A stretch of DNA of 64,000 nucleotides from Astragalus membranaceus (taxonomy: Eukaryota > Streptophyta > Magnoliopsida > Fabales > Fabaceae), in the NCBI GenBank assembly GCA_039519185.1, contig CM076847.1, positions 43,372,916-43,436,915 of the forward strand. Direction: 5' to 3'. Of the stretch, positions 1 through 8,043 are shown one piece after another. The notes below the pieces were generated by a model. It made no database searches and was not told the DNA's origin. It was given only the letters and a program-made list of their open reading frames with translations. The position numbers and the translations under genes are program-made. How positions within the stretch are numbered: the stretch's first letter is position 1; each line of letters begins with the position of its first letter.

Positions 1-1885
1 TGACGGAACGATCTGCCAACTGTATTGTCATTTTTGTGGGTTTAAGTTCACCTATCCCTAGTCTTTTGCAAAGAGAAAGAGGCATCAAACTTACGCTGGC
101 TCCTAGATCGCACATTGCTCTGTTTATAGTTTCACTTCCAATTACACAAGGTATGGAAAAACTACCTGGATCTTTGAGCTTTTGTGGCAGCTTGTTCTGG
201 ATAATTGCACTACATTCTTCTGTTAATGCAATCGTCTCATAGTCGTCTATTTTTCTTTTCTTGGATAAAATTTCTTTCAAAAATTTAGAATAAGACGGCA
301 TTTGAGACAATGCATCAGTGAAAGGAACGTTGATGTAAAGCTTTTTAAGCAAGTCGACAAACCTTTTGAATTGCTCGTCAATTTTGTTTTTTGCAAATCT
401 TTGGGGGAAAGGAATGGGTGGTTTGTATGGTGGAGGGGGGATGTGTGGTTCTTCTCTTTCTTTTTCTGGTTCTTTCCCTTTTTCTTTCTCTTCTAGCTCA
501 CCTGGTAAATTATGTTTTTCACTCACAATTTTTTCTTGGTTTGCTCTTGGTTCCTCTAATTGTTTTCCGCTTCTAAGGGTGACGGCATTTATTTGGCCTT
601 TTGGATTTTGCTCTGGTTGCCCAGGAAATACCCCTGAAGTCTTAGAGGATGAAGCTACCTGTGTTGCCACTTGAGTTATTTGATTTTCAAGCATTTTATT
701 ATGAGTGGTAATAGAGTCGACTTTTGATACTAATTTGATAAGTGTGTCATTCAAATAACCAGTTTGATTTTTGAATTCTTCATTTTGTTTTGTTTGAGAT
801 GACACAAATTTTTCCATCAAAAATTCCAAGTTCGACTTTTGCGGGTTGTTTTGTGGGTTGTTAAAAACCCTTTGATTTTGAAAGACAGGAGGTGGTCTAG
901 GTGCTGGATTGGGTGGAGGATTTTTATAAGAAAAATTTGGATGATTCCTCCACCCAGGATTATAAGTATTTGAAAACGGATCTTCCTTTTGAGCATAGTT
1001 AATATGCTCGTTTCCAGCACTAGATGCCTCAAGCTGGCATTCGGCTCCAATATGGCCAACAACCCTACATAATTCACATGGTGGAGTAATAGGAGAAGAA
1101 GTTTGTGAGACGGCACTTACATTTAATTTTTCAAATTTTTGAAAAAGTGCGTCCACTTTTGAGGTAAGATGATCAACAACAGATATTTCATACTTACCTG
1201 GCTCTTTTGATGTGGCTGGTTTATTCGTTATGGCTCGCTCAGTTGTCCACTGACAATGGTTTTGAGCCATATCTTCAACGAGTGCATAAGCTTCAGTAAA
1301 ATTTTTGTTCATTAAAGCTCCACCAGCAGCTGCATCAATAGTCATTCTTGTTGCATATTGTAATCCATTATAAAAAGTGTGAACAACGAGCCATTTCGCT
1401 AGTCCATGATGGGGGCATAGCCTTAACATTTCTTTGAAACGTTCCCAAGCATCATAAAGAGATTCCCCGTCGTTTTGAGAAAATTGAGTAATTTGATTTC
1501 TCATTTGAGCTGTCTTACTCGGGGGAAAGAATTTAGCAAGAAAAGCTTGTTTTAACTGGTCCCAGCTGGTAATGGATTCCGAAGGCAAAGAATGTAGCCA
1601 TGCTCTTGCTCTATCCCTTAATGAAAAAGGGAAGAGTTTTAGTCTTATGGCATCCGGAGGTACCCTGTTTAATTTGAGAGTTCCACAGTATTCTAGAAAA
1701 ATTGAAATATGAAGATTTGGGTCCTCCGTGGGAGAACCAGAAAATTGGTTTTGTTGAACCATTGAAAGCAGAGATGTTTTGAGTTCAAAATTATTTGCTT
1801 CCACATTCGGATGTACAATGGCAGCCGATGGCTCTGCTGAAGGTGTTGCGTACTCTTTGAGAGCACGATTTTCATTAGCCGCCAT
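1..1885 (-). CDS. Athila-type Gag-protease polyprotein, partial, frame open to window edge
   Basis: The frame starts at an ATG at 1885 (MAANENRALKEY) and I found no stop in 628 codons down to position 2, so it continues outside the window. A retrotransposon gag core lies at about residues 60-190, with the usual RLKLFPFSLRDRARAWL stretch. One CX2CX4HX4C zinc knuckle has C270, C273, H278 and C283. A proline-rich and charged linker follows, then a protease-like domain with DLGAS at about residue 593. Gag would form the cytoplasmic virus-like particle and the protease would mature it. DLG in place of D-T/S-G is normal for Athila. No frameshift or nonsense mutation is visible, so this half of the element looks recent. 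The start is chosen because it is the first ATG after the leader and fits the family. Confidence 0.85.
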   Translation of the reverse strand, partial: MAANENRALKEYATPSAEPSAAIVHPNVEANNFELKTSLLSMVQQNQFSGSPTEDPNLHISIFLEYCGTLKLNRVPPDAIRLKLFPFSLRDRARAWLHSLPSESITSWDQLKQAFLAKFFPPSKTAQMRNQITQFSQNDGESLYDAWERFKEMLRLCPHHGLAKWLVVHTFYNGLQYATRMTIDAAAGGALMNKNFTEAYALVEDMAQNHCQWTTERAITNKPATSKEPGKYEISVVDHLTSKVDALFQKFEKLNVSAVSQTSSPITPPCELCRVVGHIGAECQLEASSAGNEHINYAQKEDPFSNTYNPGWRNHPNFSYKNPPPNPAPRPPPVFQNQRVFNNPQNNPQKSNLEFLMEKFVSSQTKQNEEFKNQTGYLNDTLIKLVSKVDSITTHNKMLENQITQVATQVASSSKTSGVFPGQPEQNPKGQINAVTLRSGKQLEEPRANQEKIVSEKHNLPGELEEKEKGKEPEKEREEPHIPPPPYKPPIPFPQRFAKNKIDEQFKRFVDLLKKLYINVPFTDALSQMPSYSKFLKEILSKKRKIDDYETIALTEECSAIIQNKLPQKLKDPGSFSIPCVIGSETINRAMCDLGASVSLMPLSLCKRLGIGELKPTKMTIQLADRSV

Positions 1886-2074
1886 TTGGTTATCGGGAAT
1901 TTTTCTCCTCCTTCTATGTAAGAACCTTTCGATTTTGGGAATTTGTTGAACAGTTTCTCCGAAACTTCTGGTTCTTCGCATTCGAGGGACAAGAGAAGAA
2001 AAAGTAAAAAAAAAAAAAAATAAAATAAAATTTCAGTCTAACCGGTTTCGAAAAACTTAATTAATATCACTGCC
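1886..2074 (-). other. 5' leader of element X
   Basis: This untranslated stretch between primer site and gag ATG holds an A/T-rich tract (about 2003-2030) and no coding frame of its own. Confidence 0.6.
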
Positions 2075-2092
2075 TCCCCGGCAATGGCGCCA
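2075..2092 (-). other. Primer binding site of X, tRNA-Asp type
   Basis: On the minus strand it reads TGGCGCCATTGCCGGGGA. This differs by one base from the complement of the 3' end of plant tRNA-Asp (TGGCGCCGTTGCCGGGGA). It begins six bases after the LTR end, where reverse transcription would be primed. Confidence 0.85.
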
Positions 2093-2280
2093 AAAACTTG
2101 ATAGGATCGCAAGTGCAAAAGTCGTATCGCGTAATAAAAAGAGTTATCGAACCACAGGGAGAGCCTAGGTGATTACCAATTTAATTTTTCAAAGTTGATT
2201 AACTGAAAAGAAAGTGTTTTTAGAAAGAAGGAATGTTTTAGTAAAGTCTACTCACTCATGATCATTGTAGACAAAAGAGG

Positions 2281-2950
2281 AGAAAAGGAAATTAATGACT
2301 TGGAAAATAAAAGGGCAAGAAAGTAAATGACTTGGAAAATAAAGGGGCAAGAAAGTAAATGACTTGGAAAATAAAGGACTTAGAAAATATATTGCAAGAA
2401 TTTAAATAGCAAGAAAATAAATGACTTGGAAAACAAAGGGCAAGAAGGTAAATGACTTGGAAAATAAAGGGGCAAGAAAGTAAATGACTTGAAAAATAAA
2501 GGGGCAAGAAAGTAAATGACTTGGAAAATAAAGGACTTAGAAAATAAATTGCAAGAATTTAAATAGCAAGAAAATAAATGACTTGGAAAATAAAGGGCAA
2601 GAAGGTAAATGACTTGGAAAATAAAGGGGCAAGAAAGTAAATGACTTGAAAAATAAAGGGGCAAGAAAGTAAATAACTTGGAAAATAAAGGACTTAGAAA
2701 ATAAATTGCAAGAATTTAAATAGCAAGAAAATAAATGACTTGGAAAATAAAGGGCAAGAAGGTAAATGACTTGGAAAATAAAGGGGCAAGAAAATAAATG
2801 ACTTGAAAAATAAATGGGCAAGAAAGTAAATAACTTGGAAAATAAAGGGCAAGAAAATAAATGACTTGGAAAATAAAGGGCAAGAAAGTAAATGACTTGG
2901 AAAATAAAGGCCTTAGAAAATAAATTGCTAGAATTTAAATAGCAAGAAAG
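2281..2950. repeat. Tandem repeat array in the X LTR (~30 bp unit, 158 bp higher-order unit)
   Basis: A basic unit resembling GCAAGAAAGTAAATGACTTG recurs throughout. The variant GGACTTAGAAAATA recurs at about 2373, 2531 and 2689, giving a 158-bp higher-order period. The open frames it creates on the minus strand are repeat artefacts. Confidence 0.85.
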
Positions 2951-3056
2951 TAGAAGAATATGAAGAACATGAAGAACATGAAGAACAATCTTTAGAGAAT
3001 ATTTGAGATGAACTTTGTCACAAAATTCAAGTGCTTTACAAGTGAGGATCAAGGTC

Positions 3057-3066
3057 CTATTTATAG
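3057..3066 (-). promoter_or_regulatory. TATA box of the X LTR
   Basis: The minus strand reads CTATAAATAG, a strong plant TATA box in the interior of the LTR where the U3 promoter is expected. The transcription start would be about 30 bp further along the minus strand. Confidence 0.6.
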
Positions 3067-3112
3067 GAAAATATGAGGGAGGGGCAAAATAGTAAATTAC
3101 ATGTTTTGGCAA

Positions 3113-3215
3113 AGATATGGTCATCAACAAGTGGGCAAGGCAAAGCCATCAACAAGTGGGCAAAAATATCCATCAACAAGTGGAGAAAGCATAGCCATCA
3201 ACAAGTTGACAAAGG
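3113..3215. repeat. CATCAACAAGTGG short tandem repeat
   Basis: Four imperfect copies of a ~30-bp unit containing CATCAACAAGTGG lie between the TATA box and the GGCGCC patch of the X LTR. Confidence 0.7.
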
Positions 3216-3615
3216 GCTTAGGTTGAGGTCAAAATGGTCAAAAAGAAGAAAAAAATCAAGTTGGCAAAGGTGGCCATCAAAAAGTGGCCGTAGGCAAATT
3301 TTCCAGCATTTTGGCGCCCATGCCTGCGCCAGTTCCTGCGCCAATTTCTGTCTTGCGCCAGTTTCGCCAGTTTTGCTCCTGTGTTGCGTTTTTGGGGCCC
3401 TTGGCGCCCATGAGGGTGTCTAGTGCCTTAAAAATTGCTCCTCCTTAAATATTTCCTTTTTTCTTCATTTTAGCTCATTTTTTCTCTTTTGCTTCAATAT
3501 AATACCTGAAAATAAAAAGTAAACATTTGCAGTAAAAGAGATCAAAAATATAATTAAAATACTAAAAAGACTTAATAAAATAACTATTAAAAAGACTCTA
3601 AAAATAGACTTATCA

Positions 3616-3856
3616 TATAACTATTTAATTGAACTATGATTAGATTCCGCTGCTAGTTGATATTATGACGTGCTAGGTGTTGCACTGTTTTAATGGTGAA
3701 ACTTATTTATTTGGCGTGTGATGTTTTTATGGTGATGTATAACTTCTTTATTTGATGTTTAACTATGTAAGTGTAGCATCCCTTGTGGGTGTATTGAAAA
3801 TGTTTTGAAAACTCTGATTTTGTCGAAAATTTTCTGGGTAGAAAAGGGGTGTTACA
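3616..3856 (+). mobile_element. 3' tail of a chromovirus LTR, cut by element X
   Basis: The segment ends GGGGTGTTACA and matches the reverse complement of the first ~210 bp of the solo LTR at 45179-47964, including the GTGCTAGGTGTTGCACTG stretch and GGGTAGAAAAGGGGTGTTACA. No primer site follows, so this is the outer end of a 3' or solo LTR. X inserted into it. Confidence 0.75.
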
Positions 3857-5244
3857 ATATTTTTCCAAATTTTTGAATAGTAAGAATATATCAGATAATA
3901 GTATGCAACCAAAACGATACAGTCACATCGCCATAAAATCTATATGAGAAGATATTTTGAGTTCATGGTACTTACTTTGACTCCAAACTTATCTCTCTCG
4001 ATCACAACTCATATACACGATATCAAGAAAGGCAACACATATATTGTGGGGTTCAGAAATTATTACAAACCAAGAGATAAATATCGGACTTCATCTATCC
4101 TCCAATGGGCTTGGCCTTTTCATTCATGAGGAAACCGGTGAATAATCCTTTGTAGATTCTCCAAGCTACTACAAGGGAGAGAAATCACAAACAAATATCA
4201 ATATTTCCGAAAGATAAAATATAATAAGAAAAAATTGCTTTCAATTGTAAGAAATATTGGAGAAAATAAGTATTGTTAACAAAATAAAAGGAGAAGGAGA
4301 AGCTGTGACGTGGCAAAAGCCACTGCCTTGAAAGAAAATTTCGGTGAACCTCCGGTGCAACCCAATATCCGGTTTGCTCCTCAAGGTTTTCACATCACAA
4401 TGTCTGGACCCGTGCACTCGAGGCCAGAATCACGTTGGGGGTAATAATGCTGTAGCGGTTACTGCTGAATCGAATGAACCACCTCACCAAAAGGAGGAGC
4501 CCGTAATCATGACTACATCATTCATTCGGCAACAGATAGACATGGGGATACATGACATAATGTACCAAGTGTCCCAATAATTGGCTGACATAGTTAAACC
4601 TTTGGTGCACAACGAGGTGCAACAGGCCAAGGAATTGGAACAACGGCATGCAACGCTACTAACCCCATTTTCCCCGGCCAACCACAGGGAGGACATCCTA
4701 CTTCTCTGGGAGGCACACATCAGTCCCTGCCATACACTAACCCCGTTGGACCTCAGTAGGCATTCTCTCATCAGGCATGCCCTACTCCTGTGATTACTCA
4801 GCCTGGTACTTTTGCCACTACCAACACTAGGGGACAGTTTATGGCGAATGTCACTAATACGGCTTCTCTTCAGTAGGGACAAGTGCAATTGGTTAGAAGG
4901 CCGCCCGAGGCGGTAGGCTCGATGGGTTCGCCGCAAGGACCATCCTATGGATGTTCTGCCACGGCTAACTACCCGGCTTACGTAGGGGGGAAAGCCTTCG
5001 CCCCAGAATCAGGGAATGGCAGGATCACTGGGTATTGCTCGAGTCAGCAGCCATGAGCCCAGAGCCCACCTGGCTCGACAAGCCTACCTCCTAGTCAGCC
5101 ACACCCCGGAGCATTCAGTACCTACCCGACGGGTTCCTATATACAGACACTGAGGCATGCAAACATTTGTACCAAGAACTGGCCTTGTTAACCTGGCCCA
5201 AGTAGTGCTTGGGCAGCCATGGACAGACGCTCCACCTCAGGTAC
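3857..5244 (+). mobile_element. Element A (Tat lineage), slice 1: 5' region and start of gag
   Basis: This slice lies between the LTR tail ending at 3856 and element B starting at 5245. Its last five bases, GGTAC, are repeated after B at 20590-20594, where gag resumes. 3857-4343 shows no recognisable gene and is probably leader or LTR remnant. No LTR of A is identifiable in the window. Confidence 0.65.
4344..5239 (+). pseudogene. Element A gag, N-terminal part, broken
   Basis: Short consecutive frames encode an acidic, Q-rich stretch with MTTSFIRQQIDMGIHDIMYQ, then a Pro/Ser/Gly-rich stretch. Stop codons (for example near 4578, 4791 and 4874) and apparent frame changes break it. It resembles the variable N-terminus of Tat Gag. 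The link to gag rests on position: the gag core follows at once when B is removed. Little more can be said. Confidence 0.5.
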
Positions 5245-5657
5245 TTTAACGCCCCAAATATTTAATTAAATTATTTAATGAAATATTTAGGTATTCAATT
5301 ATTTATTTATTTATTTTAAATGGTGTAATTATATTAGCATTTGATTAAGAGGTGTATAATTGAATAATAGGAGATGGTGTTAGTAATCGGGCTTAAGCTG
5401 GAGGAAAGCCCGTGATCCATGAGCCCAAGGCTTAGGCGCATGTAGGGAGTGAGTTAGGGTTTGGGGGAACACATCGCATTTGTGAGAAAAGAAAGAAAAG
5501 TGCGAATAGAGAGAGGAGAAGAGAAGGAGAAATTCGGCGCACAAGGGAGAAGAGAAGAAGAGGAGGATTCGCGAATTCCAAGGGAGCAGAGAGGAGCTGT
5601 GTTGCTGAGGTTCTGTAGGTGACCTGATTCAAGGGATTGGTGCTCTCCTAATATAAG

Positions 5658-7544
5658 GTAAGGGTGAGACCTCTCTTTCACTATAATGGTGGGTATGATG
5701 GGTATTAGGGTGGGGGCTTAGACCTATATGGCCATGATCTTGCTTGATTTGTTTGAATTGGTTGTTGATTGATGAATTACATTGATTATGGTGGTATGAA
5801 TTGCATATGTGTTATTTGGTGAATTTGTTGTGTTGCTGAAATTTTGGGTCCCTAGGGCGCCATGGGCGCCAAGTGTTGTTGCTGTCCCTGTTGCAGAAAA
5901 TGGCGCCCTGTGCCTGGGCGCCATCCTTGGCTGTGTTGTGTTTGGTGTTGGTGTTGCAGGAAATGGAGCCCTGTGCCTGGGCGCCGTGCTTGTCCATGTT
6001 TCCTGGAGTCCTGTTGCTGTTTTTGGCGCCCAGTGCATGGGCGCCGTGTCTGGGTGTGTCTCGCGTGGTCAGTGTGCTGTGCGCGTGATCCTGTGTTTGG
6101 CGCCCTGGGTGTGGGCGTCGTGTGCCAAGTTGTTGCGTTGCTGTTTTTGGCGCCCTGGGTGTGGGCGCCGTGTGCCAGGGTGTGTGGGTGTGTTGCTGTG
6201 TGTGTGGGTGTGTGTTCCTGTGTCTTGGCGCAGGGGCGCCTTGGCGCCTTGTGCCTGGGCGCCACATTCTGCGTGTTGCGTTGCGTTCCCTGCTGTCTGG
6301 GCGCCATGGGCGCCAAATCCTGTGTCATGTTGCGTTGTTGCGTTGCCTGGGCGCCAAGGGCGCCAGTTTCTGTTGCTGGCCAGTTCCCAGCGTGTTCCCT
6401 GTTATGCGCCCTGTGCCTGGGCGCCATTTTCAGGATGTTGCTCAAATGTTCCCCGATTTTGTTTTTGACATAACTTTTGACTCGGTTGTCCGATTTAGAC
6501 GTTTCAAGATGTTTTGGAAAGCTTATTCAGAGGCCTAACTGAATATTCTAATTTGAGGCAAAGTAATCCATTTTTCTGGAAAAGTTGTTTATCTTTGGTG
6601 TAGTCGTTAAATGGTGATGTTTTAATAGAAAATTGTCGTTTGCCTCCGGTGTTGTGGAAAACTCTCGTGTCTCAAATGTTTAAGAAAATTGTCGTCATCT
6701 TGGTGTATTGGTACTGTTTTGGAAGATTGTTGTTCTCTAGGTGTCTTGGTGCGGTTTGATGCTAAGTGTGAAGGCTCAAACCTTGGTGTTGTTGGAACTA
6801 GGTGTGAAGGTTCCAAGTCTTAGTGTTCCGTTGGGTCGGGTGGTTGGTGTCCTTTTTGGTGTCGTGAACTGGAGTAAAACCTTTTTGGTGTAATAGGTAA
6901 TTTTAGTGTCCCGGTGTCAATAACGATGTGTTGAATGGTTTTTGATGAAAATGCCCCTAATGGCTATTATTTTGGTTGACGATGGTATTGGTGATGAATA
7001 AAAGTTGCGGCCTTATAAGTGACGATGATGCCATAAAGGCTATTAGTGAAGATGATATTAATGATGGTGAATGTTAGTGACAACAATATGTGTGATGATA
7101 ACTTGACAGGTGATGTGCCTTTTATTGGCAAATTGGTAAGTGATGAGTCACTAAGTTGATTGTGATTGTATGTGACTGTCTCCGGTGCATGTCATGGTGC
7201 TTCATACATCTCATGTGCATAAACAAGTGACGATGATGCCATAAAGGCTATTTAGTGACGATGATGCCATAAAGGCTATTCAGTGAGGATGATGACAGGT
7301 ACCACATGCATACGCCCGTTGTAGTGGGTTGCATTCATGCATCGTCATGACATTTGGTGACTAGTTGAGATTGTTTATAATCTGATGAATGTTTATAATT
7401 GGATGTATGTTTATAAATTGACGTGTGAAGTGAAGCGGTAGATGTAGTATCATATTCTAGCATACTTCCTATCATTTTCTGCTATTATATTGAAGATATC
7501 TCACCCTTTCTGTTTGAATGTTACCCCTATGCGGTAACGTGCAG
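5658..7544 (+). other. Putative intron inside the B 5' LTR
   Basis: A consensus donor (AAG/GTAAGGGTGAG) and an acceptor-like GGTAACGTGCAG/GTGAT enclose the GGCGCC array. The same pair occurs in the 3' LTR (donor at 10158). Splicing is inferred from the sites and from their recurrence in other LTR families here, with no transcript evidence. Confidence 0.3.
5855..6430. repeat. GGCGCC palindrome array, B 5' LTR
   Basis: The hexamer palindrome GGCGCC and variants recur many times, often in pairs such as GGCGCCCTGTGCCTGGGCGCC, separated by T/G-rich spacers. Open frames on both strands (Cys/Trp/Ala/Pro-rich) are composition artefacts. The array ends just before ATAACTTTTGACTCGG. Confidence 0.85.
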
Positions 7545-7924
7545 GTGATCTCGAGTGAAGGCTTAGGTACCTTCGCTAGCTGAGTCTGGTCGTCTGCTCT
7601 GATACGTAGCACTCAGTGGGGGTGGGAATGAACCTTAGTTTTATGATTAATGAACTGTTGTAGTTGATGGATTTTGTGACTTTCCGCTGCGTAGATGCTG
7701 AGTTTTTATTATGTTGATTGAATTGAGCGTTTTGAGCTCACCCCAGTCGTGATGTGCTTTGTATCGCGTTACTATTGACGATGAAACTATTTTATATTGA
7801 TGCATAATTTTGTGTGGATTTATGTGTGACTTCCCATGTGGTGAAATATGATTTTTAAAGAAAAAAAAAGAAACTCTAATGTTTAGTAAATAAATTCCCG
7901 GGTAGAAAAGGGGTGTTACATTAG

Positions 7925-7936
7925 TGGTATCAGAGC
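7925..7936 (+). other. Primer binding site of B, tRNA-iMet type
   Basis: TGGTATCAGAGC complements the 3' end of plant initiator tRNA-Met and lies four bases after the LTR end. Confidence 0.9.
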
Positions 7937-8043
7937 AAAAGTTCGGTCTGTCCGGCCGAGTTGTCCAGTCGTAGTGTCAATTGACAATGGTGTGTTGTCA
8001 ATTATATCTAACTGTTGGTTGTTTTTGTAGCAAGTGAGTTGAA

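Larger units (their letters stand above)
1..3615 (-). mobile_element. Element X: Athila-like LTR retrotransposon, 5' half, runs off the left edge
   Basis: Read on the minus strand the order is LTR (3615 to 2099), a tRNA-Asp-type primer site, a leader, then gag-protease running off position 1. The lineage comes from the gag-protease sequence (DLGAS protease box, LMPLSLCKRLG context) and from the primer type, both usual for Athila elements. The element lies in an older LTR whose tail is at 3616-3856. Its 3' end and far target duplication are outside the window. A solo LTR of the same family is at 28592-44573. Confidence 0.85.
2099..3615 (-). repeat. 5' LTR of element X (1,517 bp)
   Basis: The LTR begins TGATAAG and ends CCTATCA in element orientation. 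Both ends match the solo LTR at 28592-44573 (TGATAAGAC ... GGCCTATCA), which fixes the boundaries. It contains a TATA box, a large internal tandem repeat, a CATCAACAAGTGG repeat and a GGCGCC patch near 3312-3412. Confidence 0.88.
5245..7920 (+). repeat. 5' LTR of element B (2,676 bp)
   Basis: It runs from TTTAACGCCCC (TGTAACGCCCC in the 3' copy) to GGGGTGTTACA, followed by the primer site. It contains a donor-like AAG/GTAAGG at 5658, a GGCGCC array, repeats of TGACGATGATGCCATAAAGG around 7018-7300, and the hairpin plus CAG at 7520-7544. Confidence 0.92.

Noticed and set aside
2292..3130. 197- and 94-residue minus-strand frames rich in Phe/Ser/Leu
   Set aside because: Translation of the LTR tandem array; no domain and inside the untranslated LTR.
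5809..6538. Long overlapping open frames on both strands (Cys/Trp/Ala/Pro-rich)
   Set aside because: They follow the GGCGCC array composition, are open in several frames at once, and change between the two LTRs of the same element.
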